Position numbers and translations under genes: made by a program. From a virus, in IMG/VR virus record IMGVR_UViG_3300025671_000357, positions 1 to 29,316 of that record: a stretch of DNA of 29,316 nt, one strand, 5' to 3'. Numbering within the stretch: the stretch's first letter is position 1; each line of letters opens with the position of its first letter. The notes beneath the pieces are model-generated. The model was given only the letters and a program-made list of their open reading frames with translations. It was not told where the DNA came from and made no database searches. Shown piece by piece: positions 8,750-16,353 of this stretch.

Positions 8750-8920
8750 TCACTTACGCTTACGACCGGTCAGGCCGTCGGTAATAGCTGTAATCAACAT
8801 ATCGACGTAACCAAAGACGACATTGTCGGCCTCGGATTTCGTGAGGTTGACCACGACCTTAGCAAAGGCCGCCAGTCCGATGAGCAAAGCTGCCCAGTTT
8901 TCAGCGATAAACGTCCACAT
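8750..8920 (-). CDS. Small membrane protein, holin-like
   Basis: A 56-residue gene from ATG at 8920 to TGA at 8750. It starts 11 bases after the stop of the structural gene upstream and fills an otherwise empty gap. The protein begins MWTFIAENWAALLIGLAAFA and continues KVVVNL, giving one hydrophobic helix at about residues 4-26. A short polar linker (TKSEADN) and a second weaker amphipathic stretch (VVFGYVDMLITAI) follow. It ends in a positive tail (GRKRK). One or two short hydrophobic segments, tiny size and a basic C-terminus fit phage holins, and very similar small proteins occur beside head genes in marine phages. Lysis function is inferred; a membrane-linked assembly factor is the alternative. 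Confidence 0.65.
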   Translation of the reverse strand: MWTFIAENWAALLIGLAAFAKVVVNLTKSEADNVVFGYVDMLITAITDGLTGRKRK

Positions 8921-8930
8921 TAGTCAGCTA

Positions 8931-9635
8931 TTAGCTGAGTGTGATAGAACCTGTAGCATCGCCCACACCAGTCACGAACCAAGTTGGTCCGTTTCCAGTA
9001 GTAGAGGATGAAACACACTTGCACTCAATGAAGTCTCCCTCGGTAGCTGTAGAAGCAGCAAAGGTGAGTACGTCGCGGTCAGCAACAGGTGTCGCAGAGT
9101 TGTTGATGTCGATAGTTCCGAAGAACAACTCCTCAGCAGTAGAACCGTCAGTAGTTGAAGTGATGGTAGCTCCGTTGGCACCCATTGCAGCATCCAAAAC
9201 GAAGGTGTACTCCAGTCCAACGGCAGGCGTTGGGAGCTTCAAATCGACGTCGTCGTTCACAATGACAATAGCCCCTGAGTCAGCAGCAGACAGAGTACCT
9301 GTAGCTGGCTCAATAACGTGGAAACGAGCGACAACAGGAACACCGTTGATGGTGGCAGCGCTTACGCTAGTCACGTCAGCGAGACCTGCGAAGTCGTTGG
9401 TCACATCGTCGAGGACAACAGTGCGCTCACTCTTGATGAGGTCAGCCAACCCGCGTGCAACCTCGTGCTCCGTACCTGCAGTGCAGTTCAAAGCGAGGGC
9501 GTCACGGGTAGGAGTGTCACCAGAGTCAACAGTTCTAAAGTTTGCAGTAACCAAGGTGGCTGCGATGTTCATTGACTCAAAGTCTCTTGAGTTGAACACA
9601 GCACCTGCGTTAGAGGCAGTCTTTACAATAATCAT
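8931..9635 (-). CDS. Probable head decoration or minor structural protein
   Basis: 234 residues, rich in Thr, Ala, Val, Ser and Asp with few Lys/Arg, and a repeated beta-strand look (ATGTLSADSGAIVIVND; LEYTFVLDAAMG; GDFIECKC; GPTWFVTGVGDATGSITLS). The C-terminal half resembles the small beta domains seen in phage decoration proteins and fibre repeats. It lies directly downstream of the major capsid gene, where decoration proteins usually sit. Its ATG is preceded by AGAACAA, as at the capsid gene, suggesting strong translation. I do not recognise the N-terminal part (residues 1-80) beyond an alpha/beta pattern. Confidence 0.6.
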   Translation of the reverse strand: MIIVKTASNAGAVFNSRDFESMNIAATLVTANFRTVDSGDTPTRDALALNCTAGTEHEVARGLADLIKSERTVVLDDVTNDFAGLADVTSVSAATINGVPVVARFHVIEPATGTLSAADSGAIVIVNDDVDLKLPTPAVGLEYTFVLDAAMGANGATITSTTDGSTAEELFFGTIDINNSATPVADRDVLTFAASTATEGDFIECKCVSSSTTGNGPTWFVTGVGDATGSITLS

Positions 9636-9661
9636 TTGTTCTAGGTGTTAAAGGTTAAAGA

Positions 9662-11113
9662 TTAGGCCTTAATCAACACGTGTTGGTTAGCAGCACGAGT
9701 CACCAATGCACACTCAGAACGGTAGTTGAACTTGGCCGTGTCTTCGGTCGTGTTACGGAATCCGAGGATAGAGCCAGTCACCCAGTGCTCCAACTCACGA
9801 GAGTATCCACCTGCAGCCTTGTAGTTCAACTCCAAAGCAGGAGAGCGGTCACCCGTAGTTGGGTCAGTCACTGTAGCCAATGGGCACATCACACCAGCAA
9901 CCAAGTTGGCAGCTTCAGTAGAGCCTCCCAAGAGCGTTGGGTCATTCAACAACTTCCAGCTGTGCTTGTGGAAAGTGTATCCACCGCGTGAGAAGGAAGA
10001 GAAACCGAGCTGAACAGCCATGTCAGGTGAGTTCTGGAATGCACCGTATGAAGCGGTGACACCAGCGATACCAGCCTTGGATGAACCGCCACCCTGAGCG
10101 ACCATGTCGTCGAGGCGCAAGTTCTGTTCAGTGTTCGCGTAGATAGCGTACTCAGGAGCGGAACCCTGCTTGTCGAACTCGATAATGAGGTCGTCCAAGT
10201 CAGCGAAACCACCGTCGTTACCGACGAGTCCGTTGGTCACCAAGCCACGAGCCTCGAGAGCCGTGATGTAACCTTCGTTACCGTCGATGTCCGTGATGTT
10301 GCTGTTGGTAGCTTCCTGACCGAACAAGAGTGTCATTTCACGCTTGTCCAAGAAACGCTGACGGGCATCCATTTCGCCCTTGATGTACCAGCGGTAGTCG
10401 CCGCCGCCTACGTCAATGTAACCAATGTTGGTGGCCTGTGAACCAGTCACCTCGTAGTTACCCTTGATGATAGCGTATGGCTTCTGGTAACGAACCACGT
10501 TAGATTCAACGAATCTGCCGGGCTGCTCTGAACCTTCGGCCCAGATGTTACCAATCACTGGCATGTCAACGACAGCACCGTTACCCAAGGTAGAAGCTGC
10601 GTCGCGCAACAACTTGGCCTTGAAGGTAGCAGTAGAGTTCGCAGAACCCTCTTCGGTAACGACCGCACGGTCGATTCCGTTAATCAAGAGGATGTCACCC
10701 TTCATTGGGGTGTTTGGACGAACGTCACCATCACCGCCAGAAGCAATAGACGCCTCAGCGTCAGCTTGGCTTTCAGCAGTGAACGTCATCTCAGCCACGT
10801 TAGCATCGCCTGAAGCGTATCCAGTAGTAACCGCAGCGCGGACCTTCTGGTGCAGACGAGCCTCCTCGTAGTAAGTGATTTTTTCGGCAGAGCCAGCAGC
10901 CTTGACGGCTCCGGTCATACGCAAGAATCCGGTAATGCCCTGATTACCGTAAGTTTTGATGAGTTCTGGACGAACGTCAAGGGCGTTAATAGTGCTCATG
11001 AAATCACCCAGAGAAGCGTACTTCTCAGGCGTTGCCAATCCAACCTGTGAATAGGCACCTCCGACAGAACCGCCGAGTGAACCATGAACATTAGGAGAAA
11101 CGATGTTGCTCAT
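9662..11113 (-). CDS. Major capsid protein (HK97-fold type)
   Basis: 483 residues, a typical size for this fold. The protein has a Gly/Ser-rich N-arm, a region with alternating strand and helix (VESNVVRYQKPYAIIKGNYEVTG), a long helix near GEMDARQRFLDKREMTLLFG corresponding to the spine helix, and a C-terminal block from residue 437 (YSRELEHWVTGSILGF, then FNYRSECALVTRAANQHVL) that I know from capsid proteins of Bacteroidota phages. It follows a Pro/Glu-rich scaffold-like gene and precedes a decoration candidate, the classic order. The leader AAAAAGAACAATT before the ATG is A-rich and lacks a Shine-Dalgarno site. Hundreds of copies would form the icosahedral head. Confidence 0.85.
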   Translation of the reverse strand: MSNIVSPNVHGSLGGSVGGAYSQVGLATPEKYASLGDFMSTINALDVRPELIKTYGNQGITGFLRMTGAVKAAGSAEKITYYEEARLHQKVRAAVTTGYASGDANVAEMTFTAESQADAEASIASGGDGDVRPNTPMKGDILLINGIDRAVVTEEGSANSTATFKAKLLRDAASTLGNGAVVDMPVIGNIWAEGSEQPGRFVESNVVRYQKPYAIIKGNYEVTGSQATNIGYIDVGGGDYRWYIKGEMDARQRFLDKREMTLLFGQEATNSNITDIDGNEGYITALEARGLVTNGLVGNDGGFADLDDLIIEFDKQGSAPEYAIYANTEQNLRLDDMVAQGGGSSKAGIAGVTASYGAFQNSPDMAVQLGFSSFSRGGYTFHKHSWKLLNDPTLLGGSTEAANLVAGVMCPLATVTDPTTGDRSPALELNYKAAGGYSRELEHWVTGSILGFRNTTEDTAKFNYRSECALVTRAANQHVLIKA

Positions 11114-11134
11114 AATTGTTCTTTTTAGAAAGCG

Positions 11135-12289
11135 TTAAAACTTGAATGTCATCCCCTTGTCTCCTCCGATGGCTGCAGCGAGCTGGTCGATAATCTTGTT
11201 TCTCTGAGCTTCTGCGCTTGTGTCAACCTGCTGCTGTTGTGGAGTAACAGGTGCAACGTTAGACGCTTGGTGAACCACACGACGCTGCCCGTCGCTCATA
11301 CCTTGTCGGTACACAGCGTTGACAATGCCGTCGATGTTGTCCATCACAGCTCTGTGAGAGTTCAAGAGGTCGTAGTCCCACTTGCCGTCATCAGAGACGT
11401 AGGAATCAAAAAATGACTCGAGGTTCGCATTCTTCTCCTTCAAAGTTGACTTGTACTGGTCGGCTAGGCCGTAGGTAAATGTCTTACCCGTAGGCAAATC
11501 AAATGAAATGCCGTCCAAGTTGTCAACCTCTCTGGACATGTTTGCGACCCACTGGTCGTCGATAGGACTCATAAACTCATCTTCGGCAGTGCGATTCGGG
11601 TCCGGCGCTGCGAACGCTTCACGAACTTCCTCGATGTGCTGACGAGCCTTATCCGCCGCCACCTTCAACTCCACAGCTGATGTTGCGATTTCCTCATCGG
11701 TGTACCTGTCCACGTCGAGCTTGTACTTATTGTTCATAAGCGTGTCAATCTCTTGCGCGGAAAGCTTTGGGTGGTCCATCTGCAACTGCATACGAACAGC
11801 CTTAGCATCATCCATTTCGGAAGTGTCCAAGGACTGATACTTGTACCAGTCGTCAATAGAACGACCCGTCTCCGTGACGAACTCGTTGATAGCTGCGACA
11901 GCTGGGTCGATGTCGGGCTTCCTGTTAAACTGCTGGGTCACGGCGTCGAAGTCATCGAACTTCATGTTCAGCCTTTCGCTGAGCTTCTGAAGTGCAATGG
12001 CATCTTCGTCGATTGCCTGCTGCTGCACAGGTTGGGGTGGAGCTTGTGGCTCCGTGTATTCTTGTCTGAAGACTACTTCTTGAGGTTCCGGCTCCGGTTG
12101 GGGAGCAGGCTCAGGAGCTTCCTGCACAGGCTCGGGAGCTTCTTCCGCTACAGGTTGTGCTTGTGGTTCCGAGGGTTGTGGCTCCGGCGAGGGTGCTGGA
12201 GCGTCCTGAGGTTCGTTCAAGAAGTTAGGGGAGTCACTGATTTTGATACCCTGAGCTTCAGCTGCTACTTCTAATTCGTGCTTAGCCAT
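11135..12289 (-). CDS. Scaffold-like protein
   Basis: 384 residues. Residues 25-90 are a low-complexity run of Pro, Glu, Gln and Ala (PEPQPSEPQAQPVAEEAPEP and similar) with direct repeats. The rest is strongly helical and acidic (LQMDHPKLSAQEIDTLMNNK; ATSAVELKVAADKARQHIEEV). The C-terminus is a short helix and a Lys-containing tail (IIDQLAAAIGGDKGMTFKF), as in scaffolds that touch the capsid with a basic C-end. It sits directly upstream of the capsid gene (21-base gap) and downstream of the portal, matching the portal-scaffold-coat order of P22-like phages. No protease motif is seen. Scaffold is the best reading, from composition and place. Confidence 0.65.
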   Translation of the reverse strand: MAKHELEVAAEAQGIKISDSPNFLNEPQDAPAPSPEPQPSEPQAQPVAEEAPEPVQEAPEPAPQPEPEPQEVVFRQEYTEPQAPPQPVQQQAIDEDAIALQKLSERLNMKFDDFDAVTQQFNRKPDIDPAVAAINEFVTETGRSIDDWYKYQSLDTSEMDDAKAVRMQLQMDHPKLSAQEIDTLMNNKYKLDVDRYTDEEIATSAVELKVAADKARQHIEEVREAFAAPDPNRTAEDEFMSPIDDQWVANMSREVDNLDGISFDLPTGKTFTYGLADQYKSTLKEKNANLESFFDSYVSDDGKWDYDLLNSHRAVMDNIDGIVNAVYRQGMSDGQRRVVHQASNVAPVTPQQQQVDTSAEAQRNKIIDQLAAAIGGDKGMTFKF

Positions 12290-12313
12290 TTAATTAAATT
12301 TTGGGTGTGTTAC

Positions 12314-13135
12314 TTATCGTGCTTTAGGCGCCCCCTTAGCTCCTGCGGCCAAAATCTTTCCTTGCTTGTTGTAAGGAGAGAACTCCAAGGATGGAGTGGC
12401 CTGACAGTAAAGGATGGCGTAGTGCGTGTTGACGGCCTGAGGCGTGAAGTGAGTAATCTCACCGTACACCACCTGACCGTCTGGGTAGTCGATTGACACC
12501 TCTCTAGTACCCGCTATGTTGTTCATTCTAAACGTAGCTGGAGTAGTGCGAGCATCATCTGTACCTGCATCAACACCGTCAACACCAAGCATCTCCACGC
12601 AGAAAGCAGGAGAGAATGGCAAAACGGTCACGTTGATTTTGTTGTCGTTTGCTGTAGCAGTAATGTCTGGAAGCTCAACACCCAAGTCCGCATCGCCGAA
12701 GACGTGGCGCGGTGAATCTGGTGCGAGGTACAAAAAGCAGTTGGTTGAGACAACGGCGGCTTCGACCAACGAGTAGGTGCCTGAGTACTCAGGGAAGGTG
12801 TTGGAGTTTACCACAACCTTGGCGCCCTTGAGGAAACAGTGAGCGGCGAAGGTTGCCTCCTCCCCGTACATGTTCACCGTCTTGACGGTCGATGTCGTAC
12901 CAATCTTTACTTTGTAGTAATCGTTGGAAGAGTCATACACCCATCCGTTGGTGCCGTCCATGTCAACAGGCACAGTCTCGTCCTTCAAGACTTTGCCAGC
13001 CTCGAAATCTTTTTCTCCGCTGGTGTTACCACGCAAGATGATTGTTTGAGTTCCGCCCGTGAGCATCCGGTTGGTAGCCTCGTCTCTGCCGAGGAATCTG
13101 CTACCGTTCTTTACATCGTGTCTTTGAAATCCCAT
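12314..13135 (-). CDS. Structural protein of unknown family
   Basis: 273 residues, mostly beta-strand in look. The N-terminus (MGFQRHDVKNGSRFLGRDEA) is basic. Later parts are Asp/Thr/Val-rich (DITATANDNKINVTVLPFSP) with a near-C-terminal segment PDGQVVYGEITHFTPQAVN. It lies between a small beta-rich protein (10-base gap) and the scaffold-like gene. No catalytic signature, signal peptide or membrane span is visible. Its place suggests a head component such as a fibre or decoration protein. I do not recognise the family. Confidence 0.6.
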   Translation of the reverse strand: MGFQRHDVKNGSRFLGRDEATNRMLTGGTQTIILRGNTSGEKDFEAGKVLKDETVPVDMDGTNGWVYDSSNDYYKVKIGTTSTVKTVNMYGEEATFAAHCFLKGAKVVVNSNTFPEYSGTYSLVEAAVVSTNCFLYLAPDSPRHVFGDADLGVELPDITATANDNKINVTVLPFSPAFCVEMLGVDGVDAGTDDARTTPATFRMNNIAGTREVSIDYPDGQVVYGEITHFTPQAVNTHYAILYCQATPSLEFSPYNKQGKILAAGAKGAPKAR

Positions 13136-13145
13136 GTCTTAGATG

Positions 13146-13538
13146 TTAGGCGTCAGTTCCGTAAACCATGAACTCAACCAACGTAGGGTTGGTAGTCGCG
13201 TACGCTTTAATGTCAATGCCTGCATTGAGCGGCATGATAGCGAAGTCGCCGCCAGCCAGCTTCAAAATGACAGGGTTGCCTGCCGTGGTCCCGTCGTACA
13301 CGTAGATGTAGTCGGAAGCCGTACTGTCTGTGTTCTTGACGTACAAGTACGCAGGGGCTGAGAAATCAGATGCCGTGTACAATGTAGTTGCACCTGCACC
13401 AACAGCGGTAGCCGTCACGGGTCTACGTGCCAAGCCTGTAGTGTTAGCTGCAGTGGTTTCCATAGACACACTGATTCCCAGCGTCTCAGACAGCAAGTCT
13501 GTGCTCGTCAGGGATAGTTGTGCGGTTACTGTTGCCAT
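13146..13538 (-). CDS. Small beta-rich structural protein
   Basis: 130 residues, first gene of the head transcription unit. It begins MATVTAQLSLTSTDLLSETL and has a strand-rich body with the phrase TASDYIYVYDGTTAGNPV and a C-terminal strand pair (LVEFMVYGTDA). It is almost free of Lys. This looks like the small single-domain beta proteins that coat heads or trimerise in fibres; I have seen the D-Y-I-Y-V-Y type strand in marine phage genomes. The -7 box TATATTTG lies 17 bases before its ATG, so it leads its operon and is probably abundant. The function is an inference. Confidence 0.6.
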   Translation of the reverse strand: MATVTAQLSLTSTDLLSETLGISVSMETTAANTTGLARRPVTATAVGAGATTLYTASDFSAPAYLYVKNTDSTASDYIYVYDGTTAGNPVILKLAGGDFAIMPLNAGIDIKAYATTNPTLVEFMVYGTDA

Positions 13539-13554
13539 TAGTTATTCTTTGATG

Positions 13555-13562
13555 CAAATATA
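13555..13562 (-). promoter_or_regulatory. -7 promoter box TATATTTG for the head operon
   Basis: Minus strand TATATTTG, exact TAnnTTTG match, in the 31-base gap before the ATG at 13538. No clear -33 TTTG is found at 18-21 bases upstream. It shares the core gcaaatata (plus strand) with the gaps at 7761 and 16338. Confidence 0.5.
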
Positions 13563-13569
13563 TGAAACA

Positions 13570-13875
13570 TTACCACTTGACTTTGTCGGCCCAGTAGGCA
13601 GCGCTCATCTTGCCTTTCTTAATGTTCTTGGCGTGTCTAGCCTTGAAGCTTGCACGCTTCTTCTTCATTCTATCCGACTCACCAGCCTTGGGCTTGCCAG
13701 CAGTCTCAGCTCCCTTCTCTCCAAAGCGGATGAGCTTGACTTTGTCACCCTCTTTTGCCAACACCATGTGTGACTTCTTGGGGTGACTTGGTGTAGCCTT
13801 TGGTTTGTTGACGCCTTTGAGTCCGTGCTTATTTAGCATGCGCTTAACGCGCTCTCTCATTGCCTCTTTGCTCAT
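13570..13875 (-). CDS. Small basic portal-linked phage protein
   Basis: 101 residues, about a quarter Lys/Arg. The first 30 residues form a helix (KEAMRERVKRMLNKHGLKGV). A middle segment (KSHMVLAKEGDKVKLIRFGE) leads into a C-terminal block KKKRASFKARHAKNIKKG followed by KMSAAYWADKVKW. The F-x-A-R-H ... Y-W ... W pattern recurs in many tailed phages as a short stand-alone protein near the portal. Its function is unknown; the charge suggests nucleic-acid or capsid-interior binding. It overlaps the portal stop by 4 bases (ATGA), so the two are translationally coupled. Confidence 0.65.
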   Translation of the reverse strand: MSKEAMRERVKRMLNKHGLKGVNKPKATPSHPKKSHMVLAKEGDKVKLIRFGEKGAETAGKPKAGESDRMKKKRASFKARHAKNIKKGKMSAAYWADKVKW

Positions 13876-16313
13876 CGTCTCATCAGTTCTTGGATGATGT
13901 CCCTGTTGTCTTGGTCCTCAAGTTCGGGGCGTGTACCCTTGCGCTGAGAGATAAGCTTGGACTGAGCCACAGCTTGCTTCTCAACGCGTGAGTCTTTTCT
14001 ATCATCCTTGCTCTTCTCGAGGTCCATGCGGAACTGCTTGTCTGCTGCCTGAAACTGTGACGTCATCTGGAGCTTTGCCATTTGAATCTGACCCTCCACC
14101 TGTTGACGCATCTGCAGGAGCTGCATGTCGACCTGACCCTGAGCCTGAATCTTCTGTAGGTCAGCCTGCGCCTTCATCTGCACCTCTTGCATACGCAGCT
14201 GTGCTGCGGCCTGCTGGGCCTGCATGTTCACCTGTGCTTGCATTTGCATTTGCTGCTGCTGTTGCTGCTGCAACGAGGCGATGCGGCGTTTGCGTCGGAT
14301 GATGAGGACTCTTTCTGCTTGGTCCAAATCCTTGAGACGACGGATTGCCATAGCATCCTCAAGGTCAATCTCTCTTTGTGCAAGTGACTGTTGGATGTTT
14401 TGTTCGAGTAACAACTTGGCTTCATCTGACATCTCTCGCTCAACAATCACACCGTAGTTGTGAAGTGGCAGAGAAGCAAACGAAGAAAGAATTTCCATGC
14501 TCGTGCTTCCGATGGCTCTTTCGTACGCCTCGTAGATGATGGACTCTGGGGGCAAGACCTGAAGGCACTTGACCACGTCCTCACACACTCTCTTGTACAG
14601 AACAGAGGCGCCATTGGTGATGTCGTTGATGGCGTTGTTGGCTGCAGCGAGCTGCTGCTGACGCACACCCACAAGGGCATCTGACTTTGGTGAGCTACCG
14701 TCAAGAACCTCGTTGACACCCGTGACATCACGAATCATGCGGAGGTAGTGGTTGTACAAACCAATAAGCTCGTTGATGTTCCGAATGGTATTGTCCAGTG
14801 GTCGCACAGGCGGGTTCTGGAATCCACCCTCTGGGTTCTTGCTTCTGTAGTAGAAGACACCTGTCTGCTCGTAGATGTCCTGAATGTCGAGAGGCTGAAG
14901 CTCTCCACCGTTGCCTAGAGACACATTCTCCAGACCCTCGATGTCCACAATCAAACCATCAGGCTTAGCCTTGGCAATGGCTTGTTGAATCTTGAGGTGG
15001 GTCAGCTGAAGCTGGTCAGCAAAGCCGATGACAGACGACACCATAGACTTGGGCATCTGACGGCGGAAGTTTGTTGCCACAACGCTGTACGAAAGACGAG
15101 CGCGTGTGAGGTCGTGCATGTTCTTCGGGATGTCCCGCTTCATGCCGTAGTTGAAGAGAAGCCCGCTACCGATGACATACGAGCCACCATACACGCACAT
15201 GTTGGGCATGGTGTGAATCTTTCTGTCGTACACTGAGTCGCTAGGCAGCTTGTAGCTCTCGCCCTTGTAGTAGAAACCAATGTTTCCAAACTGCGAGGTC
15301 TTCTCCTCGTAAATCATATCGTCGACGCCAAGGAACTCGAAGTCCAAGACGTCAACCAAGTATTCATCGTAGCCGTAGACATGGGCGCCACGGCTTCTGT
15401 CGTACACCGTCTGATTGAACTGGGAAGCGTTGTTGTAGCTTCTGTTCATCACAGACTTCGCAATCTTCTGATACTCCTCCTCAGGGATGTCTGTACCCGC
15501 CATGCGCTTCAGGTCCTGAATCGACACACGCTTGACGTGGCCTGCGTAGACGATGTCAGAGAAGTTTGGGTCTTCCGTGCTGGAGTGGATGAACTGCGCT
15601 GGGTCCACATACTCCGTCTTGATTCCGTAGCTAGGGTCGTTGCTCCTCTTGACAACAGCCATACCGTTGACCACGAGGTCCTCCACGGCGCGGCGGAACA
15701 CGTTGTCATCAAAGTCATTCCAGTCGAGGGTGAGCTTAGTGGCAAGTTGAGCTGCCACCTCAGCACTGGTCTTGATACTATCAGCCAAGTAAATCTCAGC
15801 CTCCTCTGAGTTGTCAGGCAACCCCTCGGGGACGCTCGCTGTCTTCAGGCCGAGAGACTTTGCCTCCTCGATAACCTCTCTTTCTTCAATAGCAAACTTG
15901 GCCAGAACCTTCTTCTTTTCCTTCTCGTCCTTCGACATCGGGTCGATGGCCTCCACGTTTGGGCGGAACTTGCGAGAGAGAATCTTGTTGACTACAATCC
16001 TAACAAACTTAGGGATGATTGGTACAGGTGACCAGTCGAGGTTCAGCAGTGTTCCGTCACCCCCTTGGGTGTCCATGCTGTTCAGAATCTGCTTGTAGAC
16101 TGCGGTATCCTGCGTGCCGTTGGCGTAGTCTCGGTTGCGCTGGAACTCTACCAAGCGCTTACCGAAGCCTGTAGAAAAGTCGTCCAAACCACCCCACTGT
16201 GCCTCGATAGATTTAGCATAGGAAATGCCATAGTCTTCGCTTGCTTTGACGGAAGCCGGAGCCATTGGGTCCGGGAACTGTGCATACGACTTTGGCTTAT
16301 GGTGACCCTTCAT
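13872..16313 (-). CDS. Portal protein
   Basis: 813 residues, in the size range of crAss-like and T7-like portals. The N-terminal 120 residues are helical with the loop DWSPVPIIPKFVRIVVNKIL. The central region holds a strand-rich part (YVDPAQFIHSSTEDPNFSDI) and the typical DNTIRNINELIGLYNHYLR helix followed by DVTGVNEVLDG. Residues 670-790 form a Gln/Met-rich coiled coil with a run of seven Gln at 682-688, as at the C-terminus of many podovirus portals. It is the first gene after the terminase, with its own -7 promoter box. It would form the dodecameric DNA channel at one capsid vertex. Confidence 0.85.
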   Translation of the reverse strand: MKGHHKPKSYAQFPDPMAPASVKASEDYGISYAKSIEAQWGGLDDFSTGFGKRLVEFQRNRDYANGTQDTAVYKQILNSMDTQGGDGTLLNLDWSPVPIIPKFVRIVVNKILSRKFRPNVEAIDPMSKDEKEKKKVLAKFAIEEREVIEEAKSLGLKTASVPEGLPDNSEEAEIYLADSIKTSAEVAAQLATKLTLDWNDFDDNVFRRAVEDLVVNGMAVVKRSNDPSYGIKTEYVDPAQFIHSSTEDPNFSDIVYAGHVKRVSIQDLKRMAGTDIPEEEYQKIAKSVMNRSYNNASQFNQTVYDRSRGAHVYGYDEYLVDVLDFEFLGVDDMIYEEKTSQFGNIGFYYKGESYKLPSDSVYDRKIHTMPNMCVYGGSYVIGSGLLFNYGMKRDIPKNMHDLTRARLSYSVVATNFRRQMPKSMVSSVIGFADQLQLTHLKIQQAIAKAKPDGLIVDIEGLENVSLGNGGELQPLDIQDIYEQTGVFYYRSKNPEGGFQNPPVRPLDNTIRNINELIGLYNHYLRMIRDVTGVNEVLDGSSPKSDALVGVRQQQLAAANNAINDITNGASVLYKRVCEDVVKCLQVLPPESIIYEAYERAIGSTSMEILSSFASLPLHNYGVIVEREMSDEAKLLLEQNIQQSLAQREIDLEDAMAIRRLKDLDQAERVLIIRRKRRIASLQQQQQQQMQMQAQVNMQAQQAAAQLRMQEVQMKAQADLQKIQAQGQVDMQLLQMRQQVEGQIQMAKLQMTSQFQAADKQFRMDLEKSKDDRKDSRVEKQAVAQSKLISQRKGTRPELEDQDNRDIIQELMRR

Positions 16314-16338
16314 TACTTACTGTATTACAGGCAATGTG

Positions 16339-16346
16339 CAAATATA
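16339..16346 (-). promoter_or_regulatory. -7 promoter box TATATTTG for the portal operon
   Basis: Minus strand TATATTTG, 25 bases before the portal ATG, in the gap after the terminase stop. The plus-strand stretch gcaaatataaacaaaa (16338-16353) is identical to that at 7761-7776. A consensus -33 element is not visible. Confidence 0.55.
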
Positions 16347-16353
16347 AACAAAA

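Noticed and set aside
8941-9651. Plus-strand frame of 236 codons opposite the decoration candidate
   Set aside because: It lies fully antisense to a well-placed minus-strand gene, has a Val/Ser/Ala-rich composition typical of a mirrored frame, and lacks any promoter or family pattern.
14251-14271. Trinucleotide repeat (tgc/ttg) in the portal gene
   Set aside because: It only encodes the Gln run of the portal coiled coil; not a mobile or CRISPR repeat.
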